Virus record (IMG/VR): IMGVR_UViG_3300007555_000042
Span: 1-21,777 of that record
Strand: one strand, 5' to 3'
From: a virus
Length of the DNA: 21,777 bases
This document shows, piece by piece, positions 1 through 7,564 of this stretch. Position 1 is the stretch's first letter. The number at the start of each line of letters is the position of its first letter. Position numbers and translations under genes: made by a program. The notes beneath the pieces are model-generated. The model worked only from the letters and a program-made list of their open reading frames with translations, was not told the origin of the DNA and ran no database searches.

Positions 1-1
1 A

Positions 2-3000
2 TCTTTATCTATATTTTCAAGATGCACTGGTTCTGAAAATTCAACTGCATTAATGATTGATGTTCAACCTTATGGAGTTGTATCTGGTGATCCATTTACA
101 ACCCAACCAATAATTAAAATTGTCGATTCAAATGGCGATTTAGTTCCAACTGCAACTAATGATGTTGAGGCAGCAATAACGGTTGTTAATGGTTCTGGTT
201 CATTAACAGGAACAACAACAGTAACTGCTGTAGATGGTTATGCAACTTTTACTGATTTAGTTTTTACTGGTGCTGGTTCATTTTATTTGACATTCACCTC
301 AACAGGCTTAACTGAAATAGATTCAGATGAAATTGCAACTTTAACACCTACAGAGTTAGTTGTATATGTTCAACCTATCGCTGGATTGTCAGGCGAATTG
401 TTATTTACCCAACCAACAATTACAATTGCAAATTGGCTTGGTGATTTAGTTCCAGATGCAACAGATGTTGTTGATGTTTCTTTAGTAGATGTAACTGGTT
501 CATCAGTTTTAACAGGAACATTAAACTCAACTGCTTCTGGTGGATATGCAGCATTTACAGATTTAATTGCTACTGGTTACGGATCGTTTTATTTAACCTT
601 TACTTCTGGAACTTTAACATCTGTAAATTCTGATACATTGTTTTTCACTCCTGACCCTGGTAATCCTAATCCCCCAATTCCAGTTAAACCAAAAAGATCA
701 TACACACCTTTATCTGTTCCAACTTCTGGTGATATGGAAACTAATGAATTTGCAATAAATGTTGCAGATAAAAAAGGTTATGTAAGGGATTCAAACGGTA
801 TCATTCATTTAGTTTTTGATGGTAATGCTAGTGGATCTGGTTCAGTTACATCTGTTGGATTGTCTTCAACTAATTCAACTTTAACAATTTCTGATTCTCC
901 TGTTACAACTTCTGGAACAATCAAAATTGATTTGCCAGAAACTGGTGTTTCTGCAAAAGCTTATACTAATGCAGATATTACAATTGATGTTTATGGAAGA
1001 ATTACTGCTGCTTCAGATGGTGCTGGCGTTACATCTATTATTGCTGGAACTGGTGTATCAGTAGATACTGCAACAGGTGATGTTACAGTAACCAACTCTT
1101 TGCCCGATCAAACCGTTTCATTAACCAATGGAACAGCAATTTCTGTAACAGGTACTTATCCAGACTTTACTATTACTAATGATTCTCCAGACCAAATTGT
1201 TACATTGACTGACGGAACAGCAATTTCTGTAACAGGAACATATCCTGATTTTACTATTACTAACTCTTTACCTGATCAAACAGTTACCTTAACTGAAGGT
1301 ACAGATATAACCATTACTGGAACATATCCAGATTTTACCATTGGTTATTCTGGAGTTGCTGGTGGTGTAACTTCGATCATAGCTGGAACTGGAATTAGTG
1401 TAGATGTTGCAACAGGCGATGTTACTGTAACAAATTCTGCACCCGATCAAATTGTTTCAATCACCTCTGGAACTGGTATTAATACTACTGGAATTTATCC
1501 TGACTTTACGATTGATTCAACCATAACTCAATACACGGATTCAGATGCAAGATTGGCATTGTCCGCTGGTACTGGCATAAGTTACGATAATGCAACAGGA
1601 ATTATTACAAATTCAGAACCAGATCAAACGGTTTCATTAACTGACGGAACAGGTATTTCAGTAACTGGAACTTATCCTAGTTTTACTATTGCAACAACCA
1701 TTACTCAATATACAGATTCAGATGCAAGATTATCTTTATCTGCTGGAACTGGAATTTCTTACGATAATGCAACAGGGATAATAACTAATTCTGCTCCTGA
1801 TCAGACTGTTTCTTTAACAGATGGAACTGATATTTCAGTTACTGGAACATATCCTAATTTTACCATTTCATACACAGGGAGTAGTGGTTCTGGAACAGTA
1901 ACATCTGTTGATATGTCTGTACCTGTTGGTTTATTAGTAAGTGGTAATCCAATTACAACAACTGGAACATTATCAGTAACCTTTGATACTGGCTATTCAA
2001 TTCCAACAACAACTTCCCAGACAAATTGGGATACCGCTTATTCAAATTATTTGCAATGGGATGGTGGTTCAACAAGCTTAGTTGCAGCAACTGGTAGAAC
2101 TTCCTTGGGTGCTTCTACTGTAGGCGAAAACCTGTTTACCCTTACTAATCCATCAGCAATAACATTCCCTAGATTTAATGCTGATAATACAGTAACTGCT
2201 TTAAATGATGCTGATTTTAGAACTGCAATTGGTGCTGGAACATCATCAACAACTGGAACAGTTACATCGATATCAACAACCTCCCCAATAACAGGTGGAA
2301 CAATAACTGGAACTGGCACAATCGGAATAAATGCAGCAAGTGCAAATACTGCTTCTTATGTGGTTCAAAGAGATGCTTCTGGAAACTTTTCTGCTGGAAC
2401 TATTACCGCTTCATTGACTGGAACAGCATCAACTGCAACTAATCTTGCAGGTGGCGGTGCTGGTCAAGTTCCTTATCAATCTGCATCTGGTACAACCGCA
2501 ATGCTTTCAGCGGGAACATCAGGTCAAGTTTTAACTTCTTCTGGTACATCTGCACCAACTTGGTCAAATGTAATGCCTTCTGGAACTATAATGCAGTATG
2601 CTGGTGCAACTGCTCCTACAGGTTATTTGATATGTGACGGATCTGCTGTATCTAGAACTACATATGCAACATTATTTGCAGTAACTAGTACAACTTATGG
2701 TGTAGGTAATGGATCTACTACATTTAATTTACCAAATTTACAAAGTAGGCTTCCAATTGGTGCTGGAACTGGTTCTGGTTTAACCCTTAGAACTAGGGGA
2801 ACAACTTACGGAACTGAAACATTTACTTTAGCTTCTGGAAATATACCACAATTAACAAGTGGGAATATGAGTGCAAATGCTAGTCATAGTCACACGCAAT
2901 TAAGGCCTTCATATGTTTATGTTGGTTCGGGTGGTGGTGCTGGTAATGCTGCTGGAACTATAATCCAGACCAGCGATAATGTTAGTGGCCCTCAGATTCA

Positions 3001-3103
3001 ATCTCAAAGTACCGAGCATACTCATTCTGTTGGCAATATCACACCTTCAGCAGTTACCTTTTTACCTCCATCTTTGGCCCTTAACTACATCATTAAAACT
3101 TAG
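2..3103 (+). CDS. Tail fibre protein with Ig-like repeats, tail collar domain and HxH tip (5' partial)
   Basis: The frame is open from the left edge. The ATG at 53 lies inside an Ig-like repeat ('TALMIDVQP' aligns with 'TELVVYVQP' later on), so the real start is upstream of the window. Numbering from that ATG, residues 1-205 hold two roughly 95-residue Ig/invasin-like repeats. Residues 350-605 hold six copies of a 'PDQTVSLTDGT..SVTGTYPDFTI' repeat. A phage tail collar domain follows at about 841-905 ('GTIMQYAG...GYLICDGS...FNLPNLQSRLPIG'). The C-terminus has two HxH pairs (H945/H947 and H989/H991) and ends 'ALNYIIKT'. In T4-type fibres HxH pairs bind metal along the fibre axis. The likely role is a trimeric receptor-binding fibre on the virion; Ig-like repeats in fibres often contact host surface glycans. 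It heads a plus-strand late cluster. Confidence is high for tail fibre and low for receptor. Confidence 0.85.
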   Translation, partial: SLSIFSRCTGSENSTALMIDVQPYGVVSGDPFTTQPIIKIVDSNGDLVPTATNDVEAAITVVNGSGSLTGTTTVTAVDGYATFTDLVFTGAGSFYLTFTSTGLTEIDSDEIATLTPTELVVYVQPIAGLSGELLFTQPTITIANWLGDLVPDATDVVDVSLVDVTGSSVLTGTLNSTASGGYAAFTDLIATGYGSFYLTFTSGTLTSVNSDTLFFTPDPGNPNPPIPVKPKRSYTPLSVPTSGDMETNEFAINVADKKGYVRDSNGIIHLVFDGNASGSGSVTSVGLSSTNSTLTISDSPVTTSGTIKIDLPETGVSAKAYTNADITIDVYGRITAASDGAGVTSIIAGTGVSVDTATGDVTVTNSLPDQTVSLTNGTAISVTGTYPDFTITNDSPDQIVTLTDGTAISVTGTYPDFTITNSLPDQTVTLTEGTDITITGTYPDFTIGYSGVAGGVTSIIAGTGISVDVATGDVTVTNSAPDQIVSITSGTGINTTGIYPDFTIDSTITQYTDSDARLALSAGTGISYDNATGIITNSEPDQTVSLTDGTGISVTGTYPSFTIATTITQYTDSDARLSLSAGTGISYDNATGIITNSAPDQTVSLTDGTDISVTGTYPNFTISYTGSSGSGTVTSVDMSVPVGLLVSGNPITTTGTLSVTFDTGYSIPTTTSQTNWDTAYSNYLQWDGGSTSLVAATGRTSLGASTVGENLFTLTNPSAITFPRFNADNTVTALNDADFRTAIGAGTSSTTGTVTSISTTSPITGGTITGTGTIGINAASANTASYVVQRDASGNFSAGTITASLTGTASTATNLAGGGAGQVPYQSASGTTAMLSAGTSGQVLTSSGTSAPTWSNVMPSGTIMQYAGATAPTGYLICDGSAVSRTTYATLFAVTSTTYGVGNGSTTFNLPNLQSRLPIGAGTGSGLTLRTRGTTYGTETFTLASGNIPQLTSGNMSANASHSHTQLRPSYVYVGSGGGAGNAAGTIIQTSDNVSGPQIQSQSTEHTHSVGNITPSAVTFLPPSLALNYIIKT
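1103..1873 (+). repeat. Tandem repeats in the tail fibre (28- and 59-residue units)
   Basis: The repeat block begins with 'PDQ' at about 1103, 1187, 1271, 1442, 1619 and 1796, so the spacings are 84, 84, 171, 177 and 177 bases. The last two copies form an almost identical 59-codon unit (1520-1696 and 1697-1873) starting 'TITQYTDSDARL'. All spacings are multiples of three, so copy number can change without breaking the frame. This points to fibre length variation by recombination between repeats. Confidence 0.85.
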
Positions 3104-3114
3104 GAGTAAATATC

Positions 3115-3312
3115 ATGGAAATATCTATCATTAATTCTGAAGTTCCTCAAAAAGATACAGATTCTATAATGGGTGTTACTATTTCCGCAAATACTAAAAT
3201 AGGAAAAAGCAACTTGCAACAAGTAGATTTTTTCCCTGATGGTTCACAAATTCAAATTAAGGTTGAAGAACTGAAAACATTGTTAAAAGACTATTTCATT
3301 TCTCAACCGTAA
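3115..3312 (+). CDS. Small hypothetical protein (65 aa)
   Basis: This gene follows the tail fibre after 11 bases. A GGAG Shine-Dalgarno sequence ('taggagtaaatatc') sits about 8 bases before the ATG, and its first two bases belong to the fibre's stop codon, so the two genes are probably co-translated. The product is 65 residues, soluble and mildly amphipathic, with no signal peptide or membrane segment. I do not recognise its family. Genes directly behind a tail fibre are often fibre chaperones or small virion proteins, but nothing in this sequence proves either role. Confidence 0.65.
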   Translation: MEISIINSEVPQKDTDSIMGVTISANTKIGKSNLQQVDFFPDGSQIQIKVEELKTLLKDYFISQP

Positions 3313-3345
3313 ATGTTAAAATGTTTATTTATTGGAGATTAGAAA

Positions 3346-3618
3346 ATGATATTCGCAGACATTAATATCATAGACATTATCGAGCGATTCGGAGTGTCTT
3401 TAAGTTTTCTGGTTTTCCTTTTATGGGCAGTTTACAAGGGGTTTAGTTGGTTGGGTCAAAATATTCTACTTCCCTTGCACCAAAGACATATGGTGTTTAT
3501 AGATAGGCTAGAAAGCTCCATTGGCGAGGTAGCCAAGGCTCAAGCCGAAAGCTTGAGGATTTTGACAGAGGTTTTGAATTACACTAGGACTTTAAAAAAG
3601 GAAGTGAAGCATGATTAA
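3346..3618 (+). CDS. Holin-like small membrane protein (90 aa)
   Basis: One hydrophobic segment at about residues 16-30 ('VSLSFLVFLLWAVYKG') is followed by a charged, heptad-like helical stretch at about 45-85 with a basic tail. A short N-terminus, one membrane segment and a long soluble coiled coil is a common layout for phage holin or lysis-accessory proteins, with the coil in the cytoplasm. A GGAG ribosome site lies about 9 bases before the ATG. The gene overlaps the next one by 8 bases (GCATGATTAA). Its place just before a second protein with a hydrophobic tail and near a peptidase fits a lysis cassette. The holin role is inferred from topology and position only; a membrane-anchored scaffold remains possible. 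Confidence 0.6.
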   Translation: MIFADINIIDIIERFGVSLSFLVFLLWAVYKGFSWLGQNILLPLHQRHMVFIDRLESSIGEVAKAQAESLRILTEVLNYTRTLKKEVKHD

Positions 3619-3928
3619 TTTTCCCAATTCTATGCCTACGGATGCCATGATGTTAGTGGTTGATAAAGTTCGTGGCAAAAAAGATGTAGGCAATAAAGAA
3701 TTTTCTAATGCACTTTGGAACATCGTTGGTTACGCTGCTGACCAAGTTATTCCTGATGATAAACAGATATTTCAAAATGCAGAAGTTTCTCTTGAAGACT
3801 TTGCTGCAATTCTTGAACAAGCAATTCCCCAGGGTGATTTCCACGGAAATCCGATTACAATTGGAATCATCCCTTGGGCAATCGTTCTTAAGACCGCTCT
3901 GAAGTTATTAATCTCTGTTTTTTTATAA
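3611..3928 (+). CDS. Hypothetical protein with hydrophobic C-terminal tail (105 aa)
   Basis: It starts inside the end of the preceding holin-like gene, indicating coupled translation. The first roughly 75 residues are soluble and mixed in charge. The last roughly 24 ('ITIGIIPWAIVLKTALKLLISVFL' region) form a hydrophobic segment that could be a C-terminal membrane anchor. The family is not recognised. Pairing with a one-segment membrane protein suggests a lysis or membrane role, for example a second holin-type component, but there is no diagnostic motif. The HNH reading frame begins immediately downstream. Confidence 0.6.
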   Translation: MINFPNSMPTDAMMLVVDKVRGKKDVGNKEFSNALWNIVGYAADQVIPDDKQIFQNAEVSLEDFAAILEQAIPQGDFHGNPITIGIIPWAIVLKTALKLLISVFL

Positions 3929-3940
3929 TCGGGGATCACA

Positions 3941-4202
3941 ATGGGCCAAGGTAAGAGCAGCACATCTAGAACGGAATCCTAACTGTGCTGCCTGCCTTGA
4001 GGATGATCCCAATTTGCTTCAAGTCCACCATCTGATCCCATTTTGTAAAGATGCATCTTTAGAAATGGAGCCAAAAAATTTACTGTCGCTATGCAGACCT
4101 TGTCATTTTCTTTTTGGTCACGCAAAAAAATGGTCATCAGTAAATGTATACTGTTTGATAGATTCTAAAAACATGGCAGAACGAATAAGGAGCAGGCCGT
4201 GA
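3941..4202 (+). CDS. HNH endonuclease with apparent 1-nt frameshift at its 5' end
   Basis: Read in the frame of 3942, the protein runs 'WAKVRAAHLERNPNCAACLEDD', then 'LLQVHHLIPF', then 'NLLSLCRPCHFLFGH'. These are the CxxC, HH and CxxCH elements of a phage-type HNH nuclease with a zinc ribbon. No ATG, GTG or TTG opens this frame before the CxxC. The ATG at 3941, which has a GGGG ribosome site, is in the wrong frame and stops after 13 codons. Removing one G from the GGG at 3943-3945 would give 'MAKVRAAHLERNP', an ideal N-terminus. So the gene is either broken by a one-base insertion, wrongly assembled, or started unusually. A TTG at 4014 would drop the CxxC and is unlikely to be the real start. 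The gene is a probable homing or packaging-linked nuclease. Confidence 0.7.
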
Positions 4203-4828
4203 TAAACCTTCTTTTTTTAGTGTTTCTTCAAATTCCAACTATAGAGCTTCCCGCAAAGGTTTCTGGTCAACCTGGAGCGTTTATAAGCGTTCCAGCTAAG
4301 ACCGAATCTAAAGCAGTCAAATGGGTTTCAATTGATAAAGGCCTAAACATTTTCCCTGTGGATCTGCTAAAGGACTCCAAGACTCTAGTAGTTACTTCTC
4401 AGATACAAGGTGTGTACAGATTATTTGCTTATGTTGGCAATGAGTTTGGCCCTTCTGAACCAGCGTTTACATCTGTATTGATCGGTGATGAACCCGCTCC
4501 CGCTCCACCAGTAAATCCTGATAACGACATCAGGGCAGCAGCAGCAAAAGAAGACAAAGATCAAGTAAAGTGGTTGTGTATGTTTTACGATGAACTTGCA
4601 AAAGAATGTCAGAAAAACGACTACGAATTTCTTACAGATGTTTTCAAGGCAGCAAAGGCAACCATCAATAAACAATTTATGGAAAACGAGCTTGCCAATC
4701 TTAGAGATGTAATTGGGAAAAGACTCAATGAAAGATTACCTAAAGATGGTACATTGAAACTTGATCAAAAACTTAGGGATCTTTTGACCAGTGAATTTAA
4801 TCAAATAGCAAAGGAACTAAAACAATGA
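4199..4828 (+). CDS. Secreted protein with Ig/PKD-like domain and helical C-terminus (209 aa)
   Basis: The start is a GTG overlapping the HNH stop (GTGA), with AGGAGC about 9 bases upstream. Residues 1-16 are hydrophobic ('MINLLFLVFLQIPTIE') and may be a signal peptide or anchor. Residues about 17-100 look like a beta-sandwich domain ('PAKVSGQPGAFISVPAKT...VYRLFAYVGNEFGPSEPAFTSVLIG'), followed by a Pro-rich linker (APAPPVNP). Residues about 110-209 are helical and charged. From memory this Ig-like stretch resembles proteins seen repeatedly in Planctomycetota, one reason to suspect such a host. The stop overlaps the start of the peptidase gene (ATGA). The function is unknown: it may be a surface, virion or lysis accessory. 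The order suggests it works with the peptidase. Confidence 0.65.
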   Translation: MINLLFLVFLQIPTIELPAKVSGQPGAFISVPAKTESKAVKWVSIDKGLNIFPVDLLKDSKTLVVTSQIQGVYRLFAYVGNEFGPSEPAFTSVLIGDEPAPAPPVNPDNDIRAAAAKEDKDQVKWLCMFYDELAKECQKNDYEFLTDVFKAAKATINKQFMENELANLRDVIGKRLNERLPKDGTLKLDQKLRDLLTSEFNQIAKELKQ

Positions 4829-5799
4829 TTGAATATGTAAAAGTAGGTGGAAAACAGAAATACTTTGGAAAATCAACTCAATGGAATTTTGGTTGGAATC
4901 CAATAGATAGTATTGATGAAAAAAGAAGGCAAGCATTTCTAACCTCATTAGTTAAGTTTGAAATTGAAGGTGATGACTCTCCAGATGTAAAAGAAGCACT
5001 TTTATACAAGGTTGTTAACAAAGCTGCTGGATGCGAGTTTTTCCCTTGGAGTCAGAAAACAGGATCTTGTGTAGGTCACGGTGCGTTAGCAGTAATGGCA
5101 ACGCTTCAAGCGGTTGAAATCGTTACGCAAAATCAATCATATGAAGAATGGAAAATTCCGTTCATCATGTTTAATTATGGGCAATCTCGTAAGCGTGGAG
5201 GATTGCATGGTGTTGGTGAAGGTTCTTTTGGTTCGTCAATGGCTGAGTCATGTAGCCAAGACGGTGTTCCACCTATTGACACTAATCTTCCTCAACCCAT
5301 CAAAGAGAAAGATGGCTCATGGACTTTTGGTTCTAATGTTGAATACAAGTGGAGTAATGGGGATGCACCTCCAGTAGATTTATTTGAAGTATCAAATAGG
5401 TTTAAAGTCCAAACAACAAGTAAACTTGAGAACTCTGAAGAGGTTAAGAAGGCCTTGAGGAATGGGTATCCTGTTACAATCGCTTCTGGATGGTGGGGTT
5501 TTAGAGATTTGAAAGTTCAAGCCAAAGGTACTCCAGCAGTACAATTGGCTTCAAAAAGCGATTCTTGGGGGCATCAACAGGCTTGTTTGGGCTTTACTAC
5601 TCATCCTGACTTTGGGGTTATATATTTGATTCAAAACTCTTGGGGCAACGCTCACGGAACTCCCCCAGGGAATTACGGAGAGCCATTGGGTTCTTATTGG
5701 ATTTCAGAAAAAGATATGAATCGCATTTGCACAGAAGAAGTTTTTGCGTATAGTAACTTTAATGGCTATCCAGCCAGAGTGATCGATTGGACTCTTTAG
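4825..5799 (+). CDS. Papain-fold (C1-like) cysteine peptidase
   Basis: The 324-residue protein has the catalytic layout of papain-family peptidases. 'WSQKTGSCVGHGA' supplies an upstream glutamine (Q77) and the nucleophile C82, 'SWGHQQACLGF' supplies H250, and 'LIQNSWGNAHG' supplies N271 in the family's NSWG signature. There is no obvious signal peptide or prodomain; about 70 residues precede the catalytic region. It overlaps the upstream secreted-protein gene by four bases (ATGA). Possible roles are virion maturation cleavage, cleavage of cell-wall or surface protein during entry or lysis, or attack on host proteins. A protein-rich planctomycete envelope would be a plausible target. The fold call is secure; substrate and location are inferred. 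Confidence 0.85.
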   Translation: MIEYVKVGGKQKYFGKSTQWNFGWNPIDSIDEKRRQAFLTSLVKFEIEGDDSPDVKEALLYKVVNKAAGCEFFPWSQKTGSCVGHGALAVMATLQAVEIVTQNQSYEEWKIPFIMFNYGQSRKRGGLHGVGEGSFGSSMAESCSQDGVPPIDTNLPQPIKEKDGSWTFGSNVEYKWSNGDAPPVDLFEVSNRFKVQTTSKLENSEEVKKALRNGYPVTIASGWWGFRDLKVQAKGTPAVQLASKSDSWGHQQACLGFTTHPDFGVIYLIQNSWGNAHGTPPGNYGEPLGSYWISEKDMNRICTEEVFAYSNFNGYPARVIDWTL

Positions 5800-5810
5800 G
5801 AGGAAGCATT

Positions 5811-6023
5811 ATGTTCAGTCTAGTTTTAGCAGTTGGTATGGTTATTGATCTGCCTGTTCGCAAGGGTTCTTGTGCCAATGGGCAATGTTCTGCACCCGCA
5901 GTACAGATCGAAAAGAAAGTTGAAAAGACAATCAAAATTGAATCCGTAAAAACGGATTCGAGAGTTTTTCGTGGTGGAAAACTTCGTTTCGATTTGCGTG
6001 GTTCTAGTTGTTGTGGTCGATAG
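5811..6023 (+). CDS. Small Cys-rich exported protein (70 aa)
   Basis: The start is set at the ATG at 5811 because AGGAGG lies 7 bases before it; a longer frame from TTG at 5787 has no ribosome site. Residues 1-12 are hydrophobic ('MFSLVLAVGMVI') and may be a short signal sequence. They are followed by a Cys-rich stretch 'SCANGQCSAP', a Lys-rich middle, and a C-terminus ending 'GSSCCGR'. The four-plus cysteines suggest disulphides outside the cytoplasm or a metal site. Small 'C-NG-C' exported peptides are, from memory, common in Planctomycetota. It lies between the peptidase and another small gene. No function can be assigned. Confidence 0.6.
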   Translation: MFSLVLAVGMVIDLPVRKGSCANGQCSAPAVQIEKKVEKTIKIESVKTDSRVFRGGKLRFDLRGSSCCGR

Positions 6024-6034
6024 AAAGGGAGCTT

Positions 6035-6313
6035 ATGTCTACAGAACCTGTTAGTAATTCTACTTTGCCTTCTGGGATGAACGAGATTCTTCAGCAGATA
6101 AAACCTGTTGTTGACGAGTTTGTTTCATTTATCGAGGGCAAGTCTTCTAGAGAAGTAGCTTTGAAATCATTCCATAAATTTATGGTGATTACTTTGCCAC
6201 CTCCAATGAGGCCAAGCAAGGATCTTGCCACAAGCATATTGAAGTCTTCAATAACTGGGTTTGCTAATATTCCTCAGTTAATGGCTTCAATGGCTGTTCT
6301 TCTTGAAGAATAA
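6035..6313 (+). CDS. Small hypothetical helical protein (92 aa)
   Basis: The start is the ATG at 6035, with AAAGGGAG 5-8 bases upstream; in-frame codons further upstream overlap the previous gene and have no ribosome site. The product is predicted largely helical ('MNEILQQIKPVVDEFVSFIEG'), with no membrane segment, cysteine cluster or recognised motif. It is the last gene before a strong terminator, so it closes the fibre-lysis-peptidase transcription unit. The function is unknown. Confidence 0.6.
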   Translation: MSTEPVSNSTLPSGMNEILQQIKPVVDEFVSFIEGKSSREVALKSFHKFMVITLPPPMRPSKDLATSILKSSITGFANIPQLMASMAVLLEE

Positions 6314-6336
6314 TTTCATTTTTTAATTTGAAATTT

Positions 6337-6370
6337 AACAGGGTGGAGGATTCCTCTGCCCTGTTTTTTT
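6337..6370 (+). terminator. Rho-independent terminator
   Basis: The stem CAGGGTGGAGG / CCTCTGCCCTG (6339-6363) is 11 bp with two G-U pairs and a 3-base ATT loop. It is followed directly by seven T residues (6364-6370). It lies after the stop at 6313 and just before the ribosome site (AAAGGG) of the gene at 6382, separating two plus-strand units. Confidence 0.93.
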
Positions 6371-6381
6371 AAAGGGATATC

Positions 6382-7557
6382 ATGCCGAATATACAACCTA
6401 GCCTTGGAAATGGAATCAATGCTTCATGGGATGATTCCACAAATTCATTCATCATTTCAAACGATAGTGCATCAGACTTTTTGTGGTTTAAAATATTTCA
6501 ACAAGTTCCAACTAGTGTGCCAGGGACAGAGGTAAATACCTTTTATTATTTCCAAGAAGTTTCTTGGAGTGGTACTGGTTTTACTGATGTTCCAGGGGGT
6601 TTATTTTGTGACGAAACAACTCAAACTACTGGCCCAAAAGCTTATCCAATGCCATTTGTTTTAGATAGGAGGGATAACACCACAAACGATTTATCTATTC
6701 AGCCAGGGGTAATTTGCCCTGCAAGATTGGTTAGTACTGATTCGACTGATAATAGAGAGGTCTATTATTTTTGGTGCGGTGTAAATCCAAATAACAGAAT
6801 GTTTGTAATGCCGATTGGGGATGCCAATGGATCTCCTGTTATGGTTGGAACAAGATATTCTGCTAGAACTAGTTATGTTACTCCATATGGTACATTTCCT
6901 CCATCTGCGGGAAGCGGTGATGTCTGGGCTATAGAAATAAATGGAAGTCCTCTTTTACCTAACAGAACATATGTTGGTTTTTCTATTGGCTATTGGGATC
7001 CAGGTAATCCAGCAAATCCAAATGCCACTAATTACAACGATCAAAGACCATTGGTTGTATGCATGAAGAATGGTGGTACTGGGCCTAATGCTGTAAGAGT
7101 TGTCAAAGATATTGTAAACAATGGTGCTAGTGTTGTTATCCAATACACCACATTTTGCCCTGATGAATATACAGCAATTATAAATACCGAAAGTACTGGG
7201 TTAAGATATATAGACCTTCTTGATACACCTAAGACTTATGGAACCCCAGGCCAATACATTGTTACGACAGGATCTGGATTTCAATATGCTAATGCTCCTA
7301 CTGGTGCAGCTTGGCCTACACCTCCAACTAGTGGAACTGGTTTGGTAATGATTTCCACATCAGGCATAACTGCTTCTAGTTATCAAACAATCTTTAATAC
7401 TGCTGTGGATGGTGAATCATCTATAGATATTACTGGTTCGTTTATAAACGGAATAAATCTTAAATTACAAAACGACATTCCGTCACCTGGGCCAAATATG
7501 TATTATGGAACAGATGCTAATGGTAATAAAGGCTGGTTCCCTCTTCCAATTCCATAG
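6382..7557 (+). CDS. Virion tail-associated structural protein (391 aa)
   Basis: The ATG has AAAGGG 5 bases upstream. The N-terminal 250 residues are beta-rich with many Asn, Gly, Pro and aromatic residues, and I do not recognise them. Residues about 273-305 ('YIDLLDTPKTYGTPGQYIVTTGSGFQYANAP') match the 'DLxDTPxxYxGxxGxxLxVxxxGxxxxF' module common in phage tail fibre and baseplate proteins. The C-terminal 'YYGTDANGNKGWFPLP' resembles another tail fibre end module. So this is a likely distal tail or fibre component made after the terminator at 6370. The next gene starts seven bases after the stop. A precise role cannot be given. Confidence 0.65.
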   Translation: MPNIQPSLGNGINASWDDSTNSFIISNDSASDFLWFKIFQQVPTSVPGTEVNTFYYFQEVSWSGTGFTDVPGGLFCDETTQTTGPKAYPMPFVLDRRDNTTNDLSIQPGVICPARLVSTDSTDNREVYYFWCGVNPNNRMFVMPIGDANGSPVMVGTRYSARTSYVTPYGTFPPSAGSGDVWAIEINGSPLLPNRTYVGFSIGYWDPGNPANPNATNYNDQRPLVVCMKNGGTGPNAVRVVKDIVNNGASVVIQYTTFCPDEYTAIINTESTGLRYIDLLDTPKTYGTPGQYIVTTGSGFQYANAPTGAAWPTPPTSGTGLVMISTSGITASSYQTIFNTAVDGESSIDITGSFINGINLKLQNDIPSPGPNMYYGTDANGNKGWFPLPIP

Positions 7558-7564
7558 GTGTTAA

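Noticed and set aside
1103-1873. CRISPR array
   Set aside because: The repeats are in-frame coding units without constant repeat-spacer structure.
2047-2319. Minus-strand ORF of 90 codons within the tail fibre
   Set aside because: It is a shadow of the repetitive, Thr-rich fibre sequence, with a Val/Pro-rich product typical of antisense frames.
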